In this document: positions 1 through 8,703 of the stretch, piece after piece
Numbering within the stretch: the stretch's first letter is position 1
How the letters are laid out: each line of letters starts with the position of its first letter
Assembly: GCA_000196815.1 (NCBI GenBank)
Contig: FP929003.1
Span: 4,177,501-4,241,500 of the forward strand
Reading direction: 5' to 3'
DNA from: Nitrospira defluvii
GTDB taxonomy: Bacteria; Nitrospirota; Nitrospiria; Nitrospirales; Nitrospiraceae
DNA length: 64,000 bases
Notes under the pieces: generated by a model
Databases searched by the model: none
What the model was told of the DNA's origin: nothing
The model's input: the letters and a program-made list of their open reading frames with translations, nothing else
Program-made: the position numbers and the translations under genes

Positions 1-1
1 C

Positions 2-2104
2 GAAGAGGCCGAACGGCTGCGCTTGGGGAAATTGGAGACACAACAAGCCGTGCTGCATGAGTTGGCGGAAGATCCGGCCATCCATAGCGGACACCCGCAG
101 CAAGCCTTCCCGGTCATTACCGAATATGCGGTGAGCACGTTTGCCGTCGAACGAGCCGGCATCTGGCTCTTTGACGAGCATCAGTCCGCATTGATCCTGC
201 AGGATCTGTTCGAAGCCACCCCCAAACACCATCTGCAGGGAACGACGCTCTCGACCGGTGAATACCCGGCCTACCTGCATGCGCTCGAAACCGAACCCTA
301 CTCGCTCGCGGCCCATGACGCGCAGACCGATCCCCGCACGAAGGAATTGACACCGTCGTACCTGACCCCGCTTGGCATCGTGGCCATGTTGGACGCCCCG
401 ATCCGCCGGCATGGTCGCGTGGTCGGCGTGTTATGCCTCGAACACATCGGTCCGGCCAGAGTCTGGACCACAGAGGAACAAACGTTCGCCGCCTCCCTGG
501 CCGCCATGGCGACCCTGACCCTGGAGGCGTCGGACCGCCGTCAGGCTCAAGAGGCGCTGGAGCACCATGTCCGTGAACGCACCGGCGAGTTGCGCCGGAC
601 GACTGCCCATCTTCAGACCATCATCGAAGAGTCCCCGCTGGCAATGATCGAATTGGACCAAGCGGGCCTCGTGACCACATGGAATGCCGCCGCCACCGCC
701 CTCTTCGGCTGGACTAAAGACGAGGTGCTGGGCAAGGAGCTCCCTTATGTGCCTCCCGGCCAGGAGGAGGTGTCGGAAGAATTGTGGACGGCAGTGATGA
801 GCGGCGCCGCACCGCGCAATCTCGAATTGCGCCGCCAGAAAAATGACGGAACCCTGGTAGATGTGAACATGTGGGGCAGCCTGCTCCAAGGTCCGGCAGG
901 CCAGGCGGTCGGCTCCATCGGATTCTTCGTCGATATCACGAAGCACAAACAACTCGAAGATCAGCTCCGGCAGGCCCACAAGATGGAAGGGATCGGCCGC
1001 TTGGCCGGCGGCGTGGCCCACGATTTCAACAACCTGCTCACCGTCATCAACGGGTGCGCCACGCTCGTGTTGGACCAGGTGCGGGCCGAGGATCCGCTTC
1101 GTCGCTCGCTGACCGAGATCCTGACCGCCGGCCAGCGGGCGGCGGCCTTGACCAGGCAGCTTCTGGCCTTCAGCCGGCGCCAAGTGTTGACGTTCCAGGT
1201 CTTCGACCTCAATGAGGCGCTCTCGTCCATCAGCTCTATGATCGAACGGTTGATCGGCGAAGACATCAGCCTGGTCAGAAATCTCGACTCGCGGCCCTGT
1301 ACCATTCGCGCAGACAGAGGACAGATCGATCAAGTGGTGCTGAATCTGGCCGTAAACGCCAAAGATGCCATGCCTACCGGCGGAACCCTCACGATGGCGA
1401 CGCAGGTTCTGCTGATCACACCGGACAGCCCCGTGCCCCATCCCGCATTACTCCCGGGAGCCTATGCGCACCTGTCGATCCGCGACTCCGGGCAGGGCAT
1501 GGACCGCACGACCCTCTCCCATATTTTCGAACCCTTCTTCACCACCAAAGAAGAAGGCAAAGGAACCGGACTGGGATTGGCCACGGTCTACGGCATCGTC
1601 AAACAAAGTCAGGGGTTCATCTTCGCCGACAGCAGACCAGGTGAGGGCTCGACCTTCGACCTCTACTTTCCGTTGGTCGAAGCGCCGCCGCTCGCTGCCG
1701 CGCCGGCACTCCCATCCCGGCCACACTGCGGGCGGGAGACGATCCTGCTGGTCGAGGATCAGCATGCCGTCCGGCTGCTGCTCACCCAGGCCCTGTCCGA
1801 TTACGGCTACACCCTGCTGGAAGCCTCCAGCGGACAGGAAGCGCTCCGCCTCGTCGCCGCCGCCCGCACCCCCATTCATATTCTGCTTACGGACGTCGTG
1901 ATGCCGCAGATGACAGGACCAGCCTTGGCCGAGCACCTGCGTCGGCAATGGCCCGGGCTACGGGTGCTCTTTATGTCGGGATATGCCGAGGGAAGCGTGT
2001 TACCGACGTTTCTCGCGGAACCGGGCACCGGCTTCATCCAGAAGCCTTTCCTCCCCACTGAACTGGCGCAAAAGCTCAGGGAATTGCTCGATCCCGCCAA
2101 GTAA
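2..2104 (+). CDS. Hybrid sensor histidine kinase (GAF-PAS-HisKA-HATPase-receiver), 5' partial
   Basis: The reading frame is open from the first bases of the window, so the true start lies upstream; a TTG at 23 is only the first possible start inside. Counting from that TTG, a GAF-like domain covers about residues 15-165, a short coiled linker follows, then PAS (about 200-310), HisKA with phospho-acceptor H333 in AGGVAHDFNNLL, and HATPase (N box LNLAVNAKDAM, G1 DSGQGM, F box IFEPFFTTK, G2 GTGLGLATVYG). A C-terminal receiver (about 575-690) carries the acceptor Asp in LLTDVVMPQ and the Lys of QKPF. It lacks membrane segments in the visible part and probably senses a cytosolic ligand or relays phosphate. 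The phosphate target is not encoded next to it. Confidence 0.93.
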   Translation, partial: EEAERLRLGKLETQQAVLHELAEDPAIHSGHPQQAFPVITEYAVSTFAVERAGIWLFDEHQSALILQDLFEATPKHHLQGTTLSTGEYPAYLHALETEPYSLAAHDAQTDPRTKELTPSYLTPLGIVAMLDAPIRRHGRVVGVLCLEHIGPARVWTTEEQTFAASLAAMATLTLEASDRRQAQEALEHHVRERTGELRRTTAHLQTIIEESPLAMIELDQAGLVTTWNAAATALFGWTKDEVLGKELPYVPPGQEEVSEELWTAVMSGAAPRNLELRRQKNDGTLVDVNMWGSLLQGPAGQAVGSIGFFVDITKHKQLEDQLRQAHKMEGIGRLAGGVAHDFNNLLTVINGCATLVLDQVRAEDPLRRSLTEILTAGQRAAALTRQLLAFSRRQVLTFQVFDLNEALSSISSMIERLIGEDISLVRNLDSRPCTIRADRGQIDQVVLNLAVNAKDAMPTGGTLTMATQVLLITPDSPVPHPALLPGAYAHLSIRDSGQGMDRTTLSHIFEPFFTTKEEGKGTGLGLATVYGIVKQSQGFIFADSRPGEGSTFDLYFPLVEAPPLAAAPALPSRPHCGRETILLVEDQHAVRLLLTQALSDYGYTLLEASSGQEALRLVAAARTPIHILLTDVVMPQMTGPALAEHLRRQWPGLRVLFMSGYAEGSVLPTFLAEPGTGFIQKPFLPTELAQKLRELLDPAK

Positions 2105-2150
2105 GGCACCGGAGGGAATGCGCAGGGGGACCGGAAGCACGCGCAGCGAC

Positions 2151-2837
2151 TTACCCGGGCAGGATCGCGTGGAAATGTTCGATGGAGGTAAACCGCACGG
2201 AAGGAACCGCGGAAGCCTGAGAGCTCGACCTGGAGCGGTGAAAAATCCGGCCGATCCCGAAATCTTCCGCCGCAGCCAGACATTGCTCATCGTCGTCGAT
2301 GTAGAGCGCCCGCGCAGGATCGAATCCGACCAATTGCCGGCAAGTCGGCCAATACTCCGATCGCATCTTGAGCCATCCCACCTCGAAGGCATCCACGATC
2401 CGATCGACATGCCGATCCAGCCCCGTCTTGGCGGTTTTCACTTCCACTCCTGCCCGATGCGCGTTCGTCAGGATCGTCACGCGCTTCCCCAATCGACGCA
2501 AGGACGAGAGAAACTCTTCGGCGTCGGGAAGAAACCCGATCATATGGTCGAGTTCGCGATGCATTGCCACCACATCGATGTCCACCCGCTCCGACCAATA
2601 GTGTAAATCCGTCCAGGCCAATTCCCCTTCGACGGAACGATACATGGCCATCAAGCAATCCCGGGCGGCCTCGAAGGTCAGCGCATGCTTCGCCGCATAC
2701 CGCCTCGGCAGTTCTTCCTCGAAGAAAAAGTTGTCGAAATGACGGTCGAGTAACGTGCCGTCCATGTCGAGCAACACGTCGTCGATCCGACTCCAATCGA
2801 CAGACTGATAGGCGGCTTCTGAGCGATTCGACAGCAT
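2151..2837 (-). CDS. yrfG: HAD-family hydrolase, GMP/IMP nucleotidase YrfG-like
   Basis: This 228-residue protein has the HAD motifs in order: DMDGTLLD near residue 24 (nucleophile and acid/base Asp), LTNAH (motif II), a Lys in GWLKMRSEYW (motif III) and YIDDDE (motif IV). The wording around these motifs (LLDMDGTLLD, FDN, YWSE, TGLD-H-D) follows the E. coli YrfG subfamily, which dephosphorylates purine nucleoside 5'-monophosphates. The assignment to that substrate is by family resemblance. It is convergent with the upstream kinase gene and divergent from der, with only about 60 bp between the two starts. Confidence 0.8.
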   Translation of the reverse strand: MLSNRSEAAYQSVDWSRIDDVLLDMDGTLLDRHFDNFFFEEELPRRYAAKHALTFEAARDCLMAMYRSVEGELAWTDLHYWSERVDIDVVAMHRELDHMIGFLPDAEEFLSSLRRLGKRVTILTNAHRAGVEVKTAKTGLDRHVDRIVDAFEVGWLKMRSEYWPTCRQLVGFDPARALYIDDDEQCLAAAEDFGIGRIFHRSRSSSQASAVPSVRFTSIEHFHAILPG

Positions 2838-2897
2838 CCTGGCAGTATACCGGAGACGGGCGCGGCAAGACGAGTCATTGTGTTCGGTGAAATCTCT

Positions 2898-4292
2898 ATG
2901 CTACCGTCGCGCACCATGTCACGCACCAAACAAACGCGCGGTCCTGTGGCACCGCTCTTCACCCTTGAGGGCGGCCGGCTGCCCATTATCGCCCTTATCG
3001 GGCGGCCCAATGTCGGGAAATCGACGCTCTTCAACCGCATTCTCGGCACGCGGGCGGCGATCGTGGACGATGTACCGGGCGTGACGAGGGATCGCAACTA
3101 CGCCGATTCGACCTATCGCAATCGCCGCTTCCGTTTGGTGGATACGGGAGGGCTGGACCCCACAGCCAGCGAAGGCATGTTGTCCCTGATCCGGCAACAA
3201 TCCCAACTCGCCATCGCCGAGGCGGATATTCTCGTCCTGGTTCTGGACGCCCGCTCAGGCCTGACGCCGGCCGACGAAGAAGTCGTACAAACCCTGCGCG
3301 GCTCGGATAAACCCGTCTACTACGTGATCAACAAAATCGATACCCCGAAGGCCGATCCGCTGGTCGCCGATTTCTATCGCCTCGGGCAGGAGCAGCTCTA
3401 TCCGCTGTCAGCCGAACATGGCATCGGCGTCGCCGAGTTGCTGGACGATCTCTTCTCGCACATGGCCGAGCCCCTCGACGAAGAAGCCACGAGCGACACG
3501 CCCCGCATCGCCATCGTCGGGCGTCCGAATGTCGGCAAATCCACCTTGGTCAATTCAGTCCTCGGCGAAGCGCGCGTCGTCGTGAGTAATGTGCCGGGCA
3601 CGACGCGAGACCCCGTCGATTCGGTCGCGACATTCAAAGACCGGCAGTACGTGCTGACCGATACGGCCGGCATCCGCCGCCGTGGTCGTGTGGAACGCGG
3701 CATCGAGGGCTACAGCGTCGCCCGATCCCTACGCGCCATCGGCCGATCGGACATCGCTGTGTTGCTGCTGGATGCGGAAGAAGGCGTCACCGAGCAGGAC
3801 ACCAAAATTGCGGGCCTCGTCCTCAAACAAGGACGCGCTTGCATTCTCATCGTCAACAAGTGGGACCTCAAGACCGACGATGTGCACGCGCGCGAGGCCT
3901 ACAAACAAGATCTTGAACGTCGCTTCCCGTTCCTCGCCTGGGCACCGGTGCTGTTCATTTCGGCGCTGGAGCAGGATTTTCTGCGCGGCTTGTTCGCCTT
4001 GATCGACCAGGTCTATTTCTCATTCTGTAAACGAGTCCCCACCGGCCCCTTGAATCAATTCTTTCAGGGTCTGCTGGAAGAACACCCGCTGCCGGTCAGA
4101 AAAGGAAAGCCGGCCAAAGCCAGCAAATCGGCATTCATGACGCAAGTTGCGACACGGCCTCCCGCATTCGCCCTCTTTGTGGGCCATCCCGACAATATGA
4201 CCCCGGCCTACCTCCGTTTCCTCGAAAACCAGATCAGAAAGGAATATCACTTCTCCGGCACGCCCATTCGACTGATGACCAGAAAAAAATGA
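2898..4292 (+). CDS. der: Ribosome-associated GTPase Der (EngA)
   Basis: Der is an essential double-GTPase that helps assemble the 50S subunit. Two complete G domains are visible, each beginning with GRPNVGKSTL and each followed by DTxG (DTGGLD, DTAGIR) and NKxD (NKID, NKWD) motifs; the C-terminal KH-like domain follows (from about residue 370). The frame can be extended to a GTG at 2880, but the ATG at 2898 is preceded by a GGTGAA at a suitable distance and is preferred; an ATG at 2916 is also possible. The N terminus carries about 30 residues before the first P loop, longer than in E. coli. Confidence 0.96.
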   Translation: MLPSRTMSRTKQTRGPVAPLFTLEGGRLPIIALIGRPNVGKSTLFNRILGTRAAIVDDVPGVTRDRNYADSTYRNRRFRLVDTGGLDPTASEGMLSLIRQQSQLAIAEADILVLVLDARSGLTPADEEVVQTLRGSDKPVYYVINKIDTPKADPLVADFYRLGQEQLYPLSAEHGIGVAELLDDLFSHMAEPLDEEATSDTPRIAIVGRPNVGKSTLVNSVLGEARVVVSNVPGTTRDPVDSVATFKDRQYVLTDTAGIRRRGRVERGIEGYSVARSLRAIGRSDIAVLLLDAEEGVTEQDTKIAGLVLKQGRACILIVNKWDLKTDDVHAREAYKQDLERRFPFLAWAPVLFISALEQDFLRGLFALIDQVYFSFCKRVPTGPLNQFFQGLLEEHPLPVRKGKPAKASKSAFMTQVATRPPAFALFVGHPDNMTPAYLRFLENQIRKEYHFSGTPIRLMTRKK

Positions 4293-4517
4293 GGCAGCCT
4301 TGCCGGGGCGCGACGCATTCGACACAATCGACGACATTTTCCTTCGCCCCCTTCGTTTCACCGCTCACGATTCCTTGAACATTTCGTAGATTTCCTCCCT
4401 TCTCGCCGCTCGACGCAATGGCCCACATCTTGCCTTTCCCTTCTGCATCCGAATGGCGCGACGACCGGACGCGCTGACCCCAAGAGGGACAGCCATAGCA
4501 GAGAGGAGCTCATCCCC

Positions 4518-4928
4518 ATGTCTATCGGACAACCAGATCTCGCCGCACCCGCCGCACCGACCTCGTCGGCCGGGACCGGCCTCCTCGTCCTTTCCATGGA
4601 CGGCCGAATTCTCCACATCAACGACCGGGCACGCGAGTTCGCGCACCATTTCATGAACGAGCCGCGCCGGCTGCAGACCACCGCGACCACACCACTCCGT
4701 CATCCGTTGATGGACCTGTTTCATGACGTCCTGGCCAATTTAGAGAAACACATCGCGGCAGAAGACTGGAGCCAATTCGAAATCACCCGCCTCGCCCGAT
4801 GGGGCGGCGGCACAGTGCGCCTCAGGGGATTCGGCATTCCAGACCAAGCCAGACGCCAGCAGTCACGTATGGTCCTGACTGTCGATCAACAGCCAGGCCC
4901 CTCCCCTGGTAACATTCAATCTTCGTGA
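4518..4928 (+). CDS. Small PAS-like sensory protein, unknown function
   Basis: A 136-residue cytosolic protein with a GAGGAG ribosome-binding site ahead of the ATG. The stretch LLVLSMDGRILHINDRAREF (about 22-41) is typical of the first strand and helix of a PAS domain, and a later strand pair (about 95-118) could complete a short PAS fold. There is no kinase, HTH or GGDEF domain attached. It may be a stand-alone sensor or a remnant of a larger regulator. No function is assigned. Confidence 0.6.
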   Translation: MSIGQPDLAAPAAPTSSAGTGLLVLSMDGRILHINDRAREFAHHFMNEPRRLQTTATTPLRHPLMDLFHDVLANLEKHIAAEDWSQFEITRLARWGGGTVRLRGFGIPDQARRQQSRMVLTVDQQPGPSPGNIQSS

Positions 4929-5121
4929 CGCACGGCCTCAGGCGATTCGCAGGTCACGAACGGCTTTCAACTTGACTCATGCGGATCAGCATGTTATTCG
5001 CACAGGAGACGTTGTACGCCACACGCGACAAGGCAGAAACCGGCCCGTTCCAGCTATGGGAGGTTTCTCCTCCACTCTTTCGGCGTCATACCATTCCGAT
5101 CAAGACGATGTAATAACCACT

Positions 5122-6132
5122 ATGGCTTACTCTACGAATTCCCCTCGGCGACTCCTCCTTCTCTCCATCCGGTTGGGCGCCTGTCTTATCCTGGCACAAC
5201 CAGCGTGGGCGGACACCGCCACACCCCTCATTGAACCGCCCCCGCTCGCTGAGTCCAGCGAACCGGTCGCGGAAGACAACCCTGAACCGGCAGTCGCTCC
5301 TGCGCCTGTGTCCCCTTCGGTTCAGATTTCCGGCGCGATCTGGCGGTCGAAACCAGGCATCGTGTTTCTGCAAACCCCGATCGGGCCGCTGTCGCTGAGT
5401 TCGAAATCCATCCTTCGCGATATCAAGCCCTCACAAAAGATCACCCTGTGGGTCCATGGTACGACCAGTGTCATCGACATCCTCGAGAGGGGTGTCGACA
5501 AACTCGTCCATCGGTATGTCACCGGCATGCCGAACTTTACCTCCCCTGAGAAAAACGCCGTCACACTCTGGACTCCGGACGGCGAACAATCCTTCACCCT
5601 CGGTGCATTTGAAACCAAAATCGCCGGACGCCAGGATCATCAACCATTGACCATCGAGGTCGATGGGGCAGGAACCATCAAGGGTCTGCACGATGTGCAG
5701 TTTGATCTGCAGGTCAATCAGCTGCCCCGCACAGCCTCGTCGCTGCATCTCCTGTTGAACGGCACGGTCTCGAAACTGAAGTCGAACTATGTGTTCCTGA
5801 AAACCCCTCTGGGCATCGTGACAGTCAGCGGAAAGACCGGTGTGCGGAACGCCAAGGTCGGGCAGGAGATGTCGGTGTGGATCCAGGATCGTCATGTAGC
5901 CATCGACCTGTATCAGGACGGTCTTACCAGTCCATCACGCCGGTTCCTCACCGGGCCGCTGGCCTACGGTTCCGACGCGCATGACACCCTCACTATGCAG
6001 GGGCCCGAGGGAGCCCAGTCCATTCCCCTCACGCAACGGCCGGCTGCTCTCGCAACCCTGAAGGAAGGGTTCCCGATCACCGTCGAACTCAACCAGCAGG
6101 GTGAACTCGTCGATATCCGACGAGTCAATTGA
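5122..6132 (+). CDS. Exported protein with two repeated beta domains, unknown function
   Basis: The frame is open from 4972, but the ATG at 5122 begins a clear signal peptide (basic start, hydrophobic LLLLSIRLGACLIL, cleavage after QPAWA), so this start is chosen; the mature protein is periplasmic. An acidic Pro-rich linker follows. Two copies of the same module of about 60 residues are visible: IVFLQTPIGPLSLSSKS...KITLWVHG near residue 75 and YVFLKTPLGIVTVSGKT...EMSVWIQD near residue 215. This is an internal duplication of a small beta fold. The family is not recognised and no catalytic motif is seen. Confidence 0.75.
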   Translation: MAYSTNSPRRLLLLSIRLGACLILAQPAWADTATPLIEPPPLAESSEPVAEDNPEPAVAPAPVSPSVQISGAIWRSKPGIVFLQTPIGPLSLSSKSILRDIKPSQKITLWVHGTTSVIDILERGVDKLVHRYVTGMPNFTSPEKNAVTLWTPDGEQSFTLGAFETKIAGRQDHQPLTIEVDGAGTIKGLHDVQFDLQVNQLPRTASSLHLLLNGTVSKLKSNYVFLKTPLGIVTVSGKTGVRNAKVGQEMSVWIQDRHVAIDLYQDGLTSPSRRFLTGPLAYGSDAHDTLTMQGPEGAQSIPLTQRPAALATLKEGFPITVELNQQGELVDIRRVN

Positions 6133-6200
6133 CACCCCTCCGTCGGCAGCTCGACATCCGGACGGCTTCTTGACAGTGCCCGACGCCCCCCGTAGACTCC

Positions 6201-6842
6201 GTGACGCGTATGGCATCACAGAAGAACAGTCGGCCGGAAATCCCCGACGGGCGCGGCGTCTCCCCCTCCACCTCCGCTCCATTCGATCAGCTGTATCGTG
6301 ATCACGTCGACGTGATGTACCGCTTTGCCTATCGGCTGTGCGGTGAAGCCGAGGCGGCCAAAGATCTGGTCCAGGAAACGTTTCTGAACGCCTATCGCGC
6401 GTACGACCGATTTCGTGGCGACGCACAGGTCTCGACCTGGCTGTATGCCATCGCTTCCCATGCCTGTCAACGTATGCGGCGGAAACGCAAAGGCGAACCG
6501 GAGCGCGAGTTATCTCTGACCGAATTCGTACCGACATCGGAGGGCGAGTTTTCCCTGCAGATCCCGATGGAGGGCCTCAGCCCTCAAGAAGCGCTTGAAA
6601 ACAAAGAACTGCGGCAGATACTCGATCGCGCCATCGCAAAGTTGCCGCGCAAATACCGGATGGTCCTGGTGCTCCGGGACATGGAAGGATTGAGCGCCAA
6701 GGAAGTGGGCAGCATTCTGGGGCTCAACGAACGGGCGATCAAATCGAGACTGCACCGAGCCCGCCTTTTTGTCCGCAAGGAACTCAGCGGCAAAGGATTG
6801 GCGGCAGAATTTCATCCGGACAGTACCACCGGGCCCCGATAG
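6201..6842 (+). CDS. RNA polymerase ECF-type sigma-70 factor
   Basis: This 213-residue protein has sigma region 2 (FDQLYRDHVDVMYRFAYRL, DLVQETFLNAYRAY, TWLYAIASHAC, about 28-93) and region 4 with its helix-turn-helix (LPRKYRMVLVLRDMEGLSAKEV...AIKSRLHRAR, about 140-197). It has no region 1 or 3 and is a typical ECF factor. The start is a GTG at 6201; the ATG at 6210 is an alternative. The next gene, 28 bp downstream, encodes a zinc-finger anti-sigma factor, so the pair probably forms an autoregulated switch. The inducing signal cannot be read from the sequence. Confidence 0.93.
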   Translation: MTRMASQKNSRPEIPDGRGVSPSTSAPFDQLYRDHVDVMYRFAYRLCGEAEAAKDLVQETFLNAYRAYDRFRGDAQVSTWLYAIASHACQRMRRKRKGEPERELSLTEFVPTSEGEFSLQIPMEGLSPQEALENKELRQILDRAIAKLPRKYRMVLVLRDMEGLSAKEVGSILGLNERAIKSRLHRARLFVRKELSGKGLAAEFHPDSTTGPR

Positions 6843-6870
6843 TTTGGTATAGTCAAGAAGAAGCACCGCC

Positions 6871-7170
6871 ATGGCTGATCGCGTACGCACATATCCAGGC
6901 ACCCGCACCCCCGCCCTCCACCAGGGTCACGGAAAACGAAATTGCGTGAAAGTGCTCGAACGGCTGTCTGCCTATCTGGACGACGAGCTTTCCGGCGACG
7001 TGTGTCAGGAAATTCGCGCCCACCTCGGCGACTGTCCGAATTGCGAAGTGTTTCTCGACTCGCTGCGCCAAACCGTGCAGCTCTGCCGAAACCGTCCTTC
7101 CCCGGCACTCTCCAAAAACGATCGTGCGAACCTCCGCCGGCAGATTTTGAAGGCTGCGGCAACGGCATAA
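6871..7170 (+). CDS. Zinc-finger (zf-HC2) anti-sigma factor
   Basis: This 99-residue protein has the anti-sigma zinc-binding pattern: a Cys at NCVKVLERLSAYLDDEL, then HLGDCPNC, giving the H-x3-CxxC core that clamps an ECF sigma factor. It has no transmembrane segment, so it is a cytosolic, ZAS-type regulator, in contrast to membrane-bound anti-sigmas. It follows the sigma factor gene closely, and the two are almost certainly co-transcribed and interact. The basic N-terminal 25 residues before the finger are unusual, so the true start could lie further in. Confidence 0.85.
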   Translation: MADRVRTYPGTRTPALHQGHGKRNCVKVLERLSAYLDDELSGDVCQEIRAHLGDCPNCEVFLDSLRQTVQLCRNRPSPALSKNDRANLRRQILKAAATA

Positions 7171-7176
7171 CCAGTC

Positions 7177-7662
7177 GTGATTGGCCCGATGATCACGCCG
7201 GCCGGGGCACAACCGGCAGAGGGGGCGAGAGACGAGTCACAGAGTGATCAGCGGCGGCGCTCGCCGCAAGGATATGTTCCTTCGATTTCAGACCGCCTCC
7301 TGCTCGCCCTTCTATTGACCTGCGGCGGAACCGGGGTCCTGCTCGCCCAGCCTTCAGAAACGCTCGACCACGGGCAAGCCATCTACCGTGCGCATTGCAT
7401 GGAGTGCCATGGCACAACCGGCAAGGGCGACGGGATCAAGGCCCCGTTTCTTTCCCCTCGACCGGGCAATCTCATCTCGGCGGCGACCTCTGTCAAAACG
7501 GATACAGAACTGCTCCGCACCATCGCTCAAGGGAAGCCCCGTACGGCCATGCCGGCCTGGAAGAACGTGCTGCCTGCCGAGGACCAGCAGGCCGTGCTCC
7601 AATACATTCGTTCCTTGGTCCGGTTTACCCGGCCACTCACTCCCCCTCCCCCGGGTCCGTGA
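7177..7662 (+). CDS. Class I cytochrome c, exported or membrane-anchored
   Basis: One haem c site CMECH lies near residue 72, followed by GKGDG, the usual glycine-rich turn of small class I cytochromes. A distal Met occurs in TAMPAW near residue 124, a good candidate for the sixth haem ligand. A hydrophobic segment (LLLALLLTCGGTGVLLAQ, about 41-58) serves as signal or anchor, and the rather long hydrophilic leader before it suggests the real start is downstream of the GTG at 7177. It sits 6 bp after the anti-sigma gene. A role as a small periplasmic electron carrier is inferred from the family. Confidence 0.82.
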   Translation: MIGPMITPAGAQPAEGARDESQSDQRRRSPQGYVPSISDRLLLALLLTCGGTGVLLAQPSETLDHGQAIYRAHCMECHGTTGKGDGIKAPFLSPRPGNLISAATSVKTDTELLRTIAQGKPRTAMPAWKNVLPAEDQQAVLQYIRSLVRFTRPLTPPPPGP

Positions 7663-7696
7663 TCTTGCATCGCCTCCGCACGCCCCCGCAATGTTG

Positions 7697-8625
7697 CCGT
7701 AAATATCCGACAGTCCATAGTAGCCTATGGACATGCAGACACCGACTCAAATCACACTGGCCTGGGAACTTGCCGCCCAAGGGCTCAGTCATACGACGAT
7801 TGCGGCGCATCTGGGACGACATCGGGAGACGATTGGGCTGTGGCTCAAAGGGATCGCGGCGGAGGGGCTCGCCGGATTTCTGGCGCGCCATGCGCAGGCG
7901 AAGAAGGGGCCCCGCCGAGCCCGGCAGATTCCCGCGACGATCAAGCGGCTGATCTGGGCGCTGCGCGTCCGCGAGCACGAGTGCTGCGGCCAGAAGATTG
8001 CCTATTTCCTAGAGCGGGAGCACCAGATCCGGCTCTCCGTACCGAAGATCTATGAGATCCTAGCCGAGAAGTACGTCATCCGCTCCAAGTGGCGCAAGAA
8101 TCAGCAACGAGGAACGGTGCCGACCGCCTCCGGGCCTCGGGCCGTCATTCAAATGGATACCGTGGCCTTTGGTGGGGTGTTTGCCTTCACGGGGATCGAC
8201 ATCTATACCAAGGAGGCCGAGGTGGTGCTGCGCCCGGCTCTGACCAGTGAGGATGGCGCGGTCTTTTTGCAGACGGCGATGATGCGCCGCTTTACGGGCC
8301 ATGTCGCGGTGTTGCAAACTGACGGAGGCCCGGAGTTCAAAGGCACCTTTGCCCAACAGGCCCGCGCTTATTGCGACCGCCATCGCATCGCCCGGCCGTA
8401 CAAGAAAAATGAACAGGCCTATATTGAAAGCTTCAACCGGACGTTGCGCAAGGAATGCTTGGGCTGAGGGACGTATCGCGCCGAGGAGCTGTCGCGCTTG
8501 ATGCCCACGGTGCACACGTTTCTCGACCGCTATCATTACCACCGGCCCCACTTGGGATTGTCGCCCCTACGGCCCCCACTTCAGGCCCCATCAACTCAGG
8601 AGGACCGACTGTCGGATATTTACGG
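7697..8625. mobile_element. IS481-family insertion sequence with perfect 19-bp inverted repeats
   Basis: A 19-bp sequence ccgtaaatatccgacagtc at 7697-7715 is repeated exactly in inverse orientation at 8607-8625, and the transposase gene fills the space between. Similarity outside these 19 bp breaks down, so the exact outer ends and any target duplication could not be fixed. The element lies between the cytochrome c gene and an exported-protein gene, in the same orientation as both. Its transposase is interrupted (next entry), so it is probably no longer autonomous. Confidence 0.85.
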
Positions 8626-8632
8626 AGAATAA
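7727..8632 (+). pseudogene. IS481-type DDE transposase interrupted by an in-frame stop
   Basis: An N-terminal helix-turn-helix (TTIAAHLGRHRETIGLWL) is followed by the DDE integrase core: first Asp in IQMDTVAFG, second in LQTDGGPEFKG, and Glu in YIESFNRTLRKECLG. A TGA at 8465-8467 ends the frame just after the last motif. Reading on in the same frame gives GTYRAEELSRLM, then FLDRYHYHRPHLGLSPLRPP and a TAA at 8630-8632, which is the normal C terminus of this family. One nonsense change (probably from TGG) has therefore split the gene, although all three catalytic acids remain in the first part. Confidence 0.88.
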
Positions 8633-8703
8633 TGCGCCCCTTTCACCTGAAAAGAGCCCCGTGGTACAGTGACATTCTTTTACTGCCACCGGAGGTCGTT
8701 CGC

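Noticed and set aside
431-1441. A minus-strand frame of 336 residues opposite the hybrid kinase
   Set aside because: It lies within the kinase's PAS and HisKA domains and shows no motif.
8455-8703. N-terminal extension of the large exported protein into the insertion sequence
   Set aside because: It runs through the transposase end and terminal repeat. The ATG at 8704 has a ribosome-binding site and begins a signal peptide.
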